A stretch of 64,000 nt of DNA from Hyalella azteca (lineage: Eukaryota; Arthropoda; Malacostraca; Amphipoda; Hyalellidae), in contig NW_025947093.1 in assembly GCF_000764305.2 (NCBI RefSeq), positions 109,621 to 173,620 on the forward strand, read 5' to 3'. The notes beneath the pieces are model-generated. The model made no database searches, was not told where the DNA came from, and was given only the letters and a program-made list of their open reading frames with translations. Shown one piece after another: positions 54,075-64,000 of the stretch. The number at the start of each line of letters is the position of its first letter. Positions within the stretch are counted from its first letter, which is position 1. Both the position numbers and the translations under genes were made by a program.

Positions 54075-57000
54075 CTTAAACAAAAATACGTTCATGCACA
54101 TCAGAACGACACAACAAATTCAGGGCCATTCAGTTGTAGTGTTATTTCCTGCATGCGATTCATGCTTTGCAATAAATTATGAGCCTAAAAGGCAGCATAG
54201 TAAGGAGAAATGCACGCTTGGGAGAACCAAAGAAATTCAGCACAATGGAGCTAGTCTGCACTATGTACAATATTTAACAAAGGGATGCGGAAGAAAACTC
54301 ATTGTTAAATGAAAAACATGTCAGATCAACAGCAAAGAACGAAGCTCTTAAACGGATCGCATCAAATATCAATTGATCATGACTTATCCAAAAAAAGTCG
54401 AGACAATTCACTTGAAATGCTCCAGTAACAGGAAAACGTGTGAGAGCAAACCTTTGATTTTGATGAGAGGATTTGCGAAGGTCACGTGGTGAGTGTAGTT
54501 GACATGCAGTACGAGGGGCTCGTCGTGGTCGAGATACAGTGAGGGGAACCTGAACCTGCCCTCGGCCAGCGCCTTCCTGCGCAGCGCAGTGAGCTCCTGC
54601 GCCGTGGCGAGATCCACGGTCACCATCGCGGCGCCGATCTCGACCAGCTGAACGTGGGCCACGAGTCTGCAGGGCAACACGCATTAGGGAGCTGGTCTAC
54701 GGTAGCGGCACGGCGGGTACTGGCTAGGAGTTAAACGAGTATGGGAACACAGTTACGAGAGTGACAGCTTCATGTGGACATGACACCTTCATGTGGACAT
54801 GACACCTTCATGTGGACATGCCACCTTCATGTGGACATGACAACTTCATGTGAACATGACAACTTCATGTGGACATGACAACTTCATGTGGACATGACAA
54901 CTTCGTGTGGACATGACAACTTCATGTGGACATGACACCTTCATGTGGACATGACACCTTCATGTGGACATGACACCTTCATGTGGACATGACACCTTCA
55001 TGTGGACATGACAGCTTCATGTGGACATGACAACTGTACAAAAGTAGCTAGCAGGAAAGTAGAGCCTGCAGGGCACCACACATTTAGGGAGGTTATCCGA
55101 GGCAATAATACGGCGGTTACCGGCCAGGTAAAGATTGTCACAGGCGGGCAACATTAGAAGAGTGTGGGGATACAAGTTAGTAGGGGACAACTTTATCTGG
55201 ACAAGATAAAAACACTCAAGTAGCTTGTGTGATAGTAGAACGAACCGCGACTGGGAGATGAAATGAATTTTTGGCGTGATCTGAATGAGTAATTTTAAAA
55301 GACTACAAAATAGTTACTAGAAAATTAATAAAAATCTAATAAATCTGAAAATCTAGAATTTATATTTCAAGTAACAGCAATGGAGTGTGCGGGAAACATG
55401 TATTGTATGTTACAATTTTTTTATGAAATATATGCACATAATAAAATCCTTCCATCGCCTGGTCAATTTCAATTTATACACCAAGAATTTTAATTTGAAG
55501 ATCAACGTTTTATAATTCTGTGTGTGTGCGTGGGAAGGAAATGTCTATCGATCACTCATCTCATTTGAATGAACAACGAAAAACGTGTCAGCTAACAAAC
55601 TAACCACTCCGGCACTCGAGTTCACACAAATATGCAAGGACCTGAGATGTACTCACAGTTTCAGCTGAGCCAGAGAGAATTTCTTGTTTTTGACGAAGAC
55701 TCGCTGCAGCTTGGGCATCCGCAGGAGGCACTTGTACGAGTCATCGTCCAGTGCGACAGAAGGCAGCATTAGGGACTTCACCGACGTCGGTGCAAGTGAA
55801 AAGTCTACGGTGAGCTGAATAACAGAAATTACGAATGACTAAGAATGAAGCGAAGGTAATTCTCACTTTAATTTATGTCATAATATTGAACATAGCTTAT
55901 GTAAAGTCGAGAAAAAGATAAAGAGCGACGTGGTTGCTCCTCTTCATGGGGGAGAAAAACTTAGAGTAGAATACCAAGCGACGCTACGTGGCAGCTTGCG
56001 GGGCGTATATAAGTAGCGCGGCGTACCGCGAAAGCCAGTTCCGCGGCAGCCGGCCTAGCGAGAGGTCGCGGTACTTGTCTCTGTTGGGTGACGCGACCAA
56101 ACGAAGGTCGGAGCAGTGTTGGAACGTCATTGGATCCCACGAGTGAACCGATTACCCCGTAAATTGATAGCCACGCTACGAGATCTAACTACGCAAGATT
56201 ATTACCGAGTGAACCGATTACCCCGAGAATTGATAGCCACGCTACGAGATCTATCGACGCAAAAATATTAACGAGTGAACCGATTAGCCCGAGAATTAGA
56301 CGGGATTACGTACGAGAGACGGACCGAAGGTAACCGCGAACACCAAGTCACGACGCCCCTTCAGAGAATTGGAGAGAAATCCGACGGCCTTCAGAGAATC
56401 TTCCATACATCGAGTTCCAGAAAACCTCAAAATTTCCAACCCCACACCCGACACCACTTGATTAACGTGAGTTTTTAAGACCCTAATATATTCACGTTGT
56501 TTAATCAGAGTTATTACTCTTTCAGTTTTACGTTGCGTTACGGTTGAGATACTTCCACGTGTCATTTCTATCCTCCTGTTTCAATCGTCATTGGCCAGTC
56601 GAGAACCTTTTCAAACGTGCCACAATGAACCATTCCGACTCAATCAACCTGGCATATGATAAAAAATGAATATCTGGAACCGTAACGAAACGTAAAACTG
56701 AAAGAGTAATAATTCTGATTAAACAACGTGAATATATTAGGCTCTTGAATAACTTACGTTAATCAGAGCACTTCATTTGCAGCGTTCATCTAAGGAGAAA
56801 TATAACTATTTTCAAAAGATAAAAATGGAAAACAATCAACTCGTAGTCAAACTAATTATTCAATTCGCTATGTCGTGAGCGTAATATTCAGATGGGCATC
56901 TAAAATATTCCAAAGGGAGTTAAATAACATCAGCCCTTCATCAAGCTAAGATTCGTAACACGTGCAACAAAGAAAATTTATAAAATACCGTCTTCCTAAC

Positions 57001-59185
57001 ACGAAACATTTCACTGTCCCAAGCAAAGCAGCGATGTTTGCGTGAAATGAATTTTATTTGTGACATACTTTTCTAAGGTGCCGATGATTAAGTAAATAAT
57101 GAAAATTATATATTTTATATTTTCATTCTAGTAAAACAGGCCTGAAAATGTGGGATTACTGTCATAGAAATTGATAATTCATGCTATCCAAAAATAGTTG
57201 ATATGTCCAATGAACACTTCATCATTCCGAAATCATAAAGAAACTAACTTGCATACTAAGATATTTTCAAGACTTCTTCACACGTCCTCGAGCGAGGATA
57301 TGCTAAATTATTAAGATTAAGATTCCCTAAAATAAGGTCAGGTTCACCCCTGAAATTTTCCGTCCCAGACAAACTGTATGCCAGCTTTTAGAATTTTAAT
57401 AGAGATGTTGAGCAGATAGCAGCCCCTGCCTCTACACCTTGAAAACTAATGGTTTAAACAAAAAATATTTCTTCATATATCACATACAAACTGAAAATCA
57501 AAGTTAGAACAGGTGCATATGAAAAAAAGTCTGAGTGGCAAACCATGAAGTTGAGAACTCTGAAATCTTCAACGACAGTGAATATAGTTGATAGAAAATA
57601 TCAGCAAGGTTTCCAACTGAAGGTCCTTAACTTGATTCATTTGTAATTTGGACTCGCAACTCACGTCATGAACTTCTTCTACTGGGTAAAACTCGATGTA
57701 GAGGTCCTCGATGTCAGGCAGAGCGCTTTTGAGAAGAACCTCAATTTCATCCTTGTCGTCGTCATAAAGCATAAAATGTAGCACCTGCGACAACAAAAAG
57801 CCATTTTGCCACCAAATAAAACATCAAAAGAATAAACCAACAATTACATCACAGGAATATTTTATTCGGATTCGGGATTACGATCGAGTGATCAAACAAA
57901 TCTATGTACACACGTACAAGTTGGTAGTCTTATCCTGAGTCTCTAAAGATGAATTATCGAAAGCTTGCAACATTTTTCTACCTTCAAGTTATTGAATGTC
58001 TTGAAATTGGGAGGCTCTGCAAAAGCGTGGAAATCAAGCTGGAGTTGGGTCAGCGCAGGACACTTGCATGCCATGGCGAGGAGTTCACCCGCCTGCAGCC
58101 AAGCTTCCCTGCACGCCAAGCACAGCAAACACCAAATGTAAGATTTATGGACTTAATGCAAGAAATTAAACAAGTAATATTACTCAACTTCGGATGGAAG
58201 TCTCGTTCTTACTATATGCAACTCAGATATTTGTATGTGATGATGAGACATGCACGTCAATTCTACGAAAGGTCATTCAAACAATTTCGTGTTGATTTAC
58301 CCGCGAGAATTGAATGCTTGATTCGAGTTTATCCAACTTCAAAAGCAAGGGACAATTTTGAGACATGAACTAATATATACTAAGAAGATATTCAAGTTAA
58401 TTTAGAAATGATGCATTTAAAAGATTTTTAACATAACTAAAAGATGCTTAGAAAGGTCTACAATGAGCAATGGCTCCATTAGTAGTGATGCGTATTTCAC
58501 AAACATTTCTGCCACTTATCGCTGCAATGATATGAAAAATTAAAAATCATTTGCCTCATTTTAACAATCAATCCCTTCATGAGATACATTAAAATTTGTT
58601 GTCAGAGAAACTGCCATAGTGCATTATAACGATTACACATCTAATTAAAGATAGAAGTTGCATTCAGACCAAACTTGCTCTACTTATTCAATCCATAATG
58701 TAATATATTCAGTTTAAACAGCGAGCTTCATCATCATCCCAGTCGCTCATGAGGAGCATCAATAATTGAAATTTCATCAAGCCAACCATTAGTTACGTTC
58801 ATTCAACATGTTAGTTCCTCTAACCTATTTTCCCTCTAAACTTTTTTTACTCTAACGTTTCTTCCCTGTAACCTGCTTTTCTTCGGTCCATATTTACTGA
58901 AACCTGTATAACGGCATTTGACTCTTACACATCTGGGTGCAATACGTTGAACAAGCGGTATGTCGTGAGGGTAGAGTTGAAAGGGAAGTCTTCAAAGGTA
59001 TTGCTTGGTCCAGTGTTTGATAACGTTTGAACGTTGCGGATAGAGAGCTCTCTCAGAGGAGCTTGCAACTTCCGTAGAAGAGCGAAGTTAAGATGCGTTA
59101 TTCTGCCCAGCCGCAACACCTCCAGGCATTTGCATTGCCTCAAGTCTCGCAACAATTCGTTCGAACCTGCCCTGTTGAATCTGCC
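53848..59185 (-). CDS. gene 4: leucine-rich-repeat (RNI/FBXL-like) protein, C-terminal 367 residues
   Basis: Six minus-strand exons (59185-58929, 58108-57982, 57784-57665, 55814-55657, 54666-54452, 54074-53848) join in continuous phase to 1104 nt with one final stop. The chain has repeated LRR-type strands: CKCLEVLRLGRITHLNF, ALTQLQLDFHAF, IEDLYIEFY, VKSLMLPSVAL, PKLQRVFVKNKKFSLAQLKL and VQLVEIGAAMV. Spacing is 25-35 residues and irregular, as in RNI-like LRRs of F-box proteins. Such proteins act as substrate-binding arms of SCF ubiquitin ligases, but no F-box is in the window, so that role is inference. The 5' exons are missing and could lie beyond 59.2 kb. Introns hold a large inverted repeat and a putative LTR (56.0-56.8 kb) and a 19-bp array (54.8-55.0 kb). 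Confidence 0.75.
54452..54666 (-). CDS. gene 4 exon: LRR and beta-rich segment
   Basis: Acceptor GTTGCCCTGCAG, donor ATCAAAG|GTTTGC. It reads LVAHVQLVEIGAAMVTVDLA, QELTALRRKALAEGRFRFP, then HVTFANPLIKIK. GC-rich; phase fits on both sides. Confidence 0.8.
54762..55031. repeat. 19-bp minisatellite GACACCTTCATGTGGACAT, about 14 copies
   Basis: Highly homogeneous array with ACACC/ACAAC variants, in a gene 4 intron about 100 bp upstream of the 54666 acceptor. Confidence 0.96.
55657..55814 (-). CDS. gene 4 exon: LRRs
   Basis: Acceptor CTGTTATTCAG, donor AAACT|GTGAGT. It reads LTVDFSLAPTSVKSLMLPSV, then CLLRMPKLQRVFVKNKKFSL. Confidence 0.8.
55920..56456 (+). mobile_element. possible solo LTR-like segment with TATA box and 70-bp repeats
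   Basis: A GC-rich segment in AT-rich intron with GCGTATATAAGTAGCGCGGC resembles a retrotransposon LTR promoter. It is followed by about 2.5 copies of a 70-bp unit (GAGTGAACCGATTACCCCG...GCCACGCTACGAGATCTA) at 56139-56300. Defined TG...CA ends and a target duplication were not established, so the class is uncertain. Confidence 0.35.
56457..56766. mobile_element. foldback element with about 95-bp inverted arms
   Basis: The left arm 56457-56552 and right arm 56671-56766 are inverted copies; 62 of 64 bases match over CCTAATATATTCACGTTGTT...ACGTTGCGTTACGG. The spacer is 118 bp. Ends are TGATTAACGT(G/A)AGTT. No coding sequence. Confidence 0.8.
56767..57664. other. intron of gene 4
   Basis: AT-rich with no recognised feature. 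Confidence 0.5.
57665..57784 (-). CDS. gene 4 exon: acidic LRR
   Basis: Acceptor TTTGTTGTCGCAG, donor CATGAC|GTGAGT, exactly 40 codons. It reads VLHFMLYDDDKDEIEVLLKS then ALPDIEDLYIEFYPVEEVHD. Confidence 0.8.
57982..58108 (-). CDS. gene 4 exon: LRR
   Basis: Acceptor GCTTGGCGTGCAG, donor TTGAAG|GTAGAA. It reads EAWLQAGELLAMACKCPALT, QLQLDFHAFAEPPNFKTFNN LK. The first base completes the GT of the preceding exon to Val. Confidence 0.78.
58109..58928. other. intron of gene 4
   Basis: AT-rich, no insertion recognised. It begins with the strong donor GTAAGA. Confidence 0.6.
58929..59185 (-). CDS. gene 4 most 5' exon seen: LRRs
   Basis: Acceptor ATTTTTTTTCAG; donor GATGT|GTAAGA, chosen over the overlapping GTGTAA because it gives the right phase. 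It reads NELLRDLRQCKCLEVLRLGR, ITHLNFALLRKLQAPLRELS and TLTTYRLFNVLHPDV, with clear LRR strands. Confidence 0.78.
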
Positions 59186-59655
59186 CTGAAAAAAAATATT
59201 CAATCATTAATTGAAAGTCGGAAGCAAATTTTTCTTATTCTTCAAATTGAACATGTAAATTTTTTCAGCAAATAGAACAATTTTCATCCATAAAATTGTG
59301 CAGAAGTTCATAGCATAGGAGAAACACAACTCTCCTCAAGCAGAAGCCCAAAACTATCAGAAGATCAACTTAAGAAAAACACTAACGAAACGTAAAGTTT
59401 TTTAAAGCAGATCAACACAGACTAAAGAAAAACTGAGCAAAATACTGAGCATATCGCTAAATGATAAAATACTCAGGTCGTATTAGAGAGAACGCAAATA
59501 AAATGCCACAGGGAAAATAGGCAAGAGTTTTGCCTCGATTGATGACCAGGAAATGACCAACAAATGGAGTGTTGATCATCAAGATTACATGAATGTATAT
59601 AATGGGCGATAAATTACGACGCTGCTCAACTGTTGTAACTCAAACCTAATAATAT

Positions 59656-59945
59656 ATGGGAGCTGACAACGATAACGGTGCTGACAACGGTATGGGAGCT
59701 GACAACGATAACGGTGCTGACAACGGTATAGGTTCTGACAACGATAACGGTGCTGACAGCGGTATAGGCGCTGACAACGATAGCGGTGTTGACAACGGTA
59801 TAGGAGCAGACAACGATAGCGGTGCTGACAACGGTATAGGAGCTGACAACGATAAGGGTGCTGACAACGGTAAAGGAGCTGACAACGATAACGGTGCTGA
59901 CAACGGTATAGGAGCAGACAACGATAACGGTGCTGACAACGGTAA
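59656..59945. repeat. 36-bp minisatellite GGAGCTGACAACGATAACGG..., about 8 copies
   Basis: Two 18-bp half units (GACAACGATAACGGTGCT and GACAACGGTATAGGAGCT) alternate. GADNDNGADNGI and opposite-strand frames are artefacts of the period. Confidence 0.96.
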
Positions 59946-60225
59946 AAAAATTGCAACAAAAGTGTTGCTGAAATGCAGAGCAAACGTGGCTATGCCAACA
60001 CACACTATCAATTTTAAAAATTGCAACAAAAGTGTTGCTGTAATGCAGAGCAAACGTAGCTATGCCAACACACACTATCAAGTCTAAAGGATGCAACAAA
60101 ATTGTTGCTGAAATGCAGAGCAAACGTGGCTATGCCAACACACACTATCAATTTTAAAAATTGCAACAAAAGTGTTGCTGAAATACAGAGCAAACATGGC
60201 TATGCCAACACACACTCTATTATTA
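59946..60225. repeat. 70-bp satellite (AATTGCAACAAAAGTGTTGC...), 4 copies
   Basis: Each unit holds GCAACAAAAGTGTTGC, a near-palindrome, and AAACGTGGCTATGCCAACAC. It directly abuts the 36-bp array. Confidence 0.93.
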
Positions 60226-62040
60226 CGAAACAATGCAACCTAGGTGTCAAGCAAACATATGGGAGAAAGAGTGTATGAAATAGTCTACTACAAGAACACT
60301 CGAGTCCAAACCTTGCCTTATTTATAACAGATGAAAAAAAGATCAAGGAAAAGATCATAATCATGAACTTCAACAAATGAATGCAATTCTTGAAAAAGTA
60401 CTGTCAAACAGGATAATAAGGGACGGTTTTGAGCGTTTTTTTGTTAATAACTCCTTACCATGAAACATTTCATGAACGAGTTTGCGCTCATTTTAAAGTT
60501 CTTGGCAAGGGCTATCATATGGCGTCTCCAAAAAAATTCCATATGCTATTTGTAAGGTACTGGATGCAATATAAAAGCCTGCCGCAACATAAAAGTCTGC
60601 CGAGTGTACTCATCCATTACTAACAGTACTCTGAAGTCCTCCTCTTCTTTTGTAGATGAAAGAAATGTAGAATAAATGACATTTACTGTGACATTTACTT
60701 GTTTTTTTCTTTATTGATATATTACCGTATACATACATCATAGTATTATTGATGTGATATTACCATATCCATGGACATGCCATTGAGCATTTACAACAAC
60801 CTCGTCTACTGCAAGCTTCATATCAGTAGCCATGTAGCGTTTATTCTGTATCTGTAAGCTTACAGGACGGCTTGATTTTCGCACAATTTTAATCGAGTCA
60901 AGTAATTTCACTATAACAAAAAAGATTGTAAAAACACACCTGAAACAGGAAGGAATATTATAGTGACAACCATCATATTTTTGGAGAAATAAATCATAGT
61001 TTAGGTTACTTACTTTTCATTCTTCGCAGCCCAGTGCTCAATTCTATCTATGACATTCTATGCACAATTTTGTGATGACTTGATGATGCATTAATTTTTT
61101 GTTAAGTGAAATTTTTTTCACCGAGCGAGTTAAATGTAATCAAAATTCTTTGTTGTTAAATGATTTTTTTGTTAACTGGAGTATTTGCAAACCAAGATTC
61201 TACTTTAAATGCGTTTTTAGAGGTGTCCCTTATTATACCGTTTTGCAGAAATGGCTGCCATTTTTTTTGGAACGAGATATGAAAATTCTGTCAATCACGT
61301 CGCCAACACCTGTGTGCAACTTTTATGTAAGTAAAACTTTTTAATACAACAAAAATTTTTATTGCACAGACCTTAGTAGAGGCACTTTTCCAAAATCTCA
61401 CTTTTCACATTTTTTTCAAGGATTTTTTAGAGGTAATAAATGTCTGATTTCTTAACTTGCTTTATGCTACATAGATAGTAAAAATGTTGAACTTTACACC
61501 ACTATTTTTAGTTTTGCAATATTTTAATTAGTTTAGCTGCTACAACATTTCTACAAAATGTTGGAGGACTGTCCCTTATTACCCAGCCCGTCCCTTATTA
61601 CCCTGTTTGACGGTAGAGGTAGAATGTTTAAAAAAACTTCAGTTATTAAGCTATTTCATCCAAGAAGTTGAAAATAAAGCAGGTATTATCGCAAATTACA
61701 CAAATCGTTCATAAACCCAAATGAGGCAGGAGGTCTCAAGTGGCCAGGCAGCAAAGGCTGGCCAGAAAAAAAACTGAGTTAGTATATCAAAGAGACAAAA
61801 AATATAAGACCGGACAGGTGAACAGAAACAGGAACCAAGACACCCATACATTAGGCCGCTCACACGAGACGTCGGCCGCCCGCTCGAGAGAGATAGAGAA
61901 ATGTTAGTAATCCTGCATACGTGACAACAAACCCACAACTGAGACCCACAGTCATGTATCGCAAACTCTGTGGTGGGGCGCCCAGGATCAATGTCTCTAG
62001 AAAGGTGAATTCCAATAGGACATCTGACGAGTAAAGGCAC
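60226..62040. other. gene-poor stretch
   Basis: AT-rich with no exon, repeat edge or RNA recognised. Short frames lack support. Confidence 0.4.
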
Positions 62041-62049
62041 ATGTCAGAA

Positions 62050-62235
62050 GTCCCATCTGAGGTGTGCCATCATGAAACAACAAAATCAGTTCTGAGGTGT
62101 GCCATCATGAAACAACAAAATCAGTTCCCTTAGTGGCAGTCTTGTCACAACACGATCCCTTCCCTGTAGTGGCAGTCTTGCTACAACACGATCCCTTCCC
62201 TGTAGTGGCAGTCTTGTCACAACACGATCCCTTCC
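62050..62235. repeat. two short arrays: 37-bp x2 and 36-bp x3
   Basis: GAGGTGTGCCATCATGAAAC-type unit twice, then CCTTCCCTGTAGTGGCAGTC-type unit three times, sharing ACACGATC. Confidence 0.88.
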
Positions 62236-62384
62236 ATTATCGTCCTGCGACAAGTGGCCGTTCGACCGAGGGCTGGTTCGACCCACGGCCTAGATACGGA
62301 CGGCTTGAAGTGTTGAAGGCTACGTTCCGGAAGGCAGGAATCATGATGGTCCATTACATCCAGGGCAGTGGTGGTCTTCGGCAG

Positions 62385-62823
62385 GCGACCCGATCTTTCC
62401 ATAACTGACGTTTGATTGAGATAGCTGCTGGACTTATTGCCTGGTCCGTAATTTGCTAGGCATTTTAAGACTGGACATATGCTCCTGCATAGCTTCGTCT
62501 AGTCTGTTCTTGAAGGCGTTCATACTAGGAGCGTCAACAATGCTATCAGGGAGGCTGTTCCGCATGTCGGTGAGTCGAAGCGAGAAGAAATGTTGTCGCA
62601 TGGATGTGTTACAACGCAGTTTTTTTAGTTTATAGCCGTGGCCCCTGGTAGAATAAATTAGATTTATATGGCACATCACAACGGCTGGGGAGAGATTTGT
62701 GGAAATGCAATTTTTCTCAATGCGGTTATAAAAGTCCGACGCGACGATGTTCTGCGCTCTGAAAAGTTCTGAGATTGAGAGAAACCGTACAACGTTTCGT
62801 GTGCTAGCTTCTAAACCGTACAA
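62385..62823 (-). pseudogene. CR1-like LINE, longest RT C-terminal remnant
   Basis: The minus-strand frame reads VVRFLSISELFRAQNIVASD, INLIYSTRGHGYKLKKLRCN, QHFFSLRLTDMRNSLPDSI and NAFKNRLDEAMQEHMSSLKM, then stop. This is the RT thumb/C-terminal region of the CR1/L2/Jockey group, with no catalytic YADD motif retained. Homology to the 2.6-kb copy ends about 45 bp after the stop codon. The upstream end runs into the 32-bp satellite. Confidence 0.8.
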
Positions 62824-62905
62824 CCGTTTCGTGTGCTAGGTTCTAAACCGTACAACCGTTTCGTGTGCTAGGTTCTAAACCGTACCACAGTTTCGTGTGC
62901 TGTAG
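62795..62905. repeat. 32-bp satellite, first block (CTAGGTTCTAAACCGTACAA...)
   Basis: Units CTAGGTTCTAAACCGTACAA CCGTTTCGTGTG start inside the LINE coding sequence. Confidence 0.93.
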
Positions 62906-63739
62906 CTGCGCTATACGTTCGTCTTTTGGTTGTCCAGGTTCACGCTGGTAACGAGTAGAGTGTTTCGCATTCGTCCTGGGTCTTTTTAATGATCAGTGTT
63001 GGGGGTGACTGCGATCTCAAGGCGCGTGAATTTTGGAAGATTATTGAGTAATTGAGTGGCTCTATGAGTGGCGTGTAAGCCTCGAGAGCATATATAATGT
63101 CGGTACGAAATGTCGATACCATCAGCTTGGATTTGTATTAGATTGGTTTGCACAATTTCCAGCGTGTTGAAATGCATAGGATAATTGCTGATATAAATGC
63201 CCATAATTTTTCATTGTGCGGCGGAGCTTCGGGGATAAGAACATTATGCTACTTCGTGTATTTAATGCTTATTCCAGGTGGACGTGGGCACCATGACTAA
63301 TTACATTCTCTCTTATGGTTTGAAGAACTTCGAATAAGACACTTCCCAATGGACTGGAGAGATTGAGATGCACAAACCTTATACGAGTGGAAACCGAGGT
63401 TTCATGAAGTCGATGAGTTATCGCATGTCGAGAATACACCTGGAGACCATTTCTTTTACTGCGAAATTAGGCGTTTAACTCGCTACTCGCAGTTTGTTCG
63501 TGCGTTTTCGTATTGTGGTTCAATGATGTTTAACAAGGGTAGTAGAGTTAGTGTTTGTAACAAATTTAAAAGGTCTCATCGTTCAGGGCTTTACGTTTAC
63601 CCTGACATGAAACGCATCGGGTTTTGGGAGCTCCCAATAAAACTTTGTACTCCTAGATTCAAGAAAGTTTTTATTATCGCTATCGCGTCAAAAATTGACG
63701 GATGGCCTATATATGTTGGAAGCTCTTCCGCAACAGTGC
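62906..63739. other. single-copy stretch between two satellite blocks
   Basis: No exon recognised. A frame at 63523-63774 lacks support. Confidence 0.4.
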
Positions 63740-64000
63740 TAGGTTCTAAACCGTACAACCGTTGCGCGTGCTAGGTTCTGAACCGTACGACCGTTTCGTG
63801 TGCTAGGTTCTAAATCGTACAACCGTTTCGTGTGTTAGGTTCTAAATCGTACAACCGTTTCTTGTGCTAGGTTCTACTAGGTTCTATTGTATATCGTACA
63901 ACCGTTTCGTGTGCTAGGTTCGATATCGTACAACCGTTTCGTGTGCTAGGTTCTACTAGGTTCTATTGTATATCGTACAACCGTTTCGTGTGCTAGGTTC
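63740..64000. repeat. 32-bp satellite, second block, running off the window
   Basis: Same unit, with a derived longer variant inserting CTACTAGGTTCTATTGTATA. It continues past the window end. Confidence 0.95.

Noticed and set aside
59585..60123. GADNDNGADNG and opposite-strand frames
   Set aside because: 36-bp array open in several frames on both strands.
63523..63774. 83-codon plus-strand frame between satellite blocks
   Set aside because: Ends inside the 32-bp satellite and shows no recognised motif.

Overview
This is nuclear DNA from an animal, most likely an arthropod and perhaps a crustacean. The evidence is spliced genes with GT-AG introns, a CAP-domain gene and a leucine-rich-repeat gene, tRNA-derived SINEs, CR1-like LINE fragments, hAT-like and other terminal-inverted-repeat elements, and a very high load of tandem repeats. 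The species is not named in the sequence and the taxon is inference. Single Ns at 7061, 36812 and 49689 all sit at edges of tandem arrays. A 38-bp Nextera-type adapter junction at 1154-1191 shows that part of the assembly is artificial.

Four gene regions can be supported by exon edges and reading phase. (1) Minus strand, 457-6144: three exons of a charged helical or coiled-coil protein whose phases all fit. (2) Plus strand, 11764-15033: a complete three-exon gene for a secreted protein of about 260 residues, with a signal peptide, GQT repeats and a C-terminal six-cysteine domain; an hAT-like element lies in intron 2. (3) Plus strand, 30602-47616: a 5.2-kb disordered exon, a Q-, NV- and SP-rich exon, a Ser/Asp-rich exon, then four exons that form a CAP (SCP/PR-1, GAPR-1-like) domain, and a C-terminal tail. 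The link between the first two exons does not fit in phase, so the first may be a separate gene or an exon may be missing. (4) Minus strand, 53848-59185: six exons in continuous phase encoding the C-terminal part of a leucine-rich-repeat (RNI/FBXL-like) protein with an acidic tail.

Between genes the DNA is AT-rich and filled with mobile-element debris: CR1-like LINE 3' ends (1, 2.6, 21.6, 23.5 and 62.4 kb), four copies of a dimeric tRNA-derived SINE that shares the LINE 3' tail, two 1.5-kb hAT-like elements, several MITE or foldback elements, and more than 25 micro- and minisatellites.

The most unusual theme is that several minisatellites are built from exon edges. At 1459, 5933 and 44652 the last bases of an exon and/or its 5' splice site are amplified in tandem into the intron, giving 5-12 consecutive candidate donors. 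At 15033 the 3' end of a coding exon with its stop codon is repeated four times. At 11581-11748 an acceptor-like unit is repeated upstream of a first coding exon. This looks like splice-site-seeded satellite birth. It may be the previously undescribed system in this window, though it rests on gene models made by eye.
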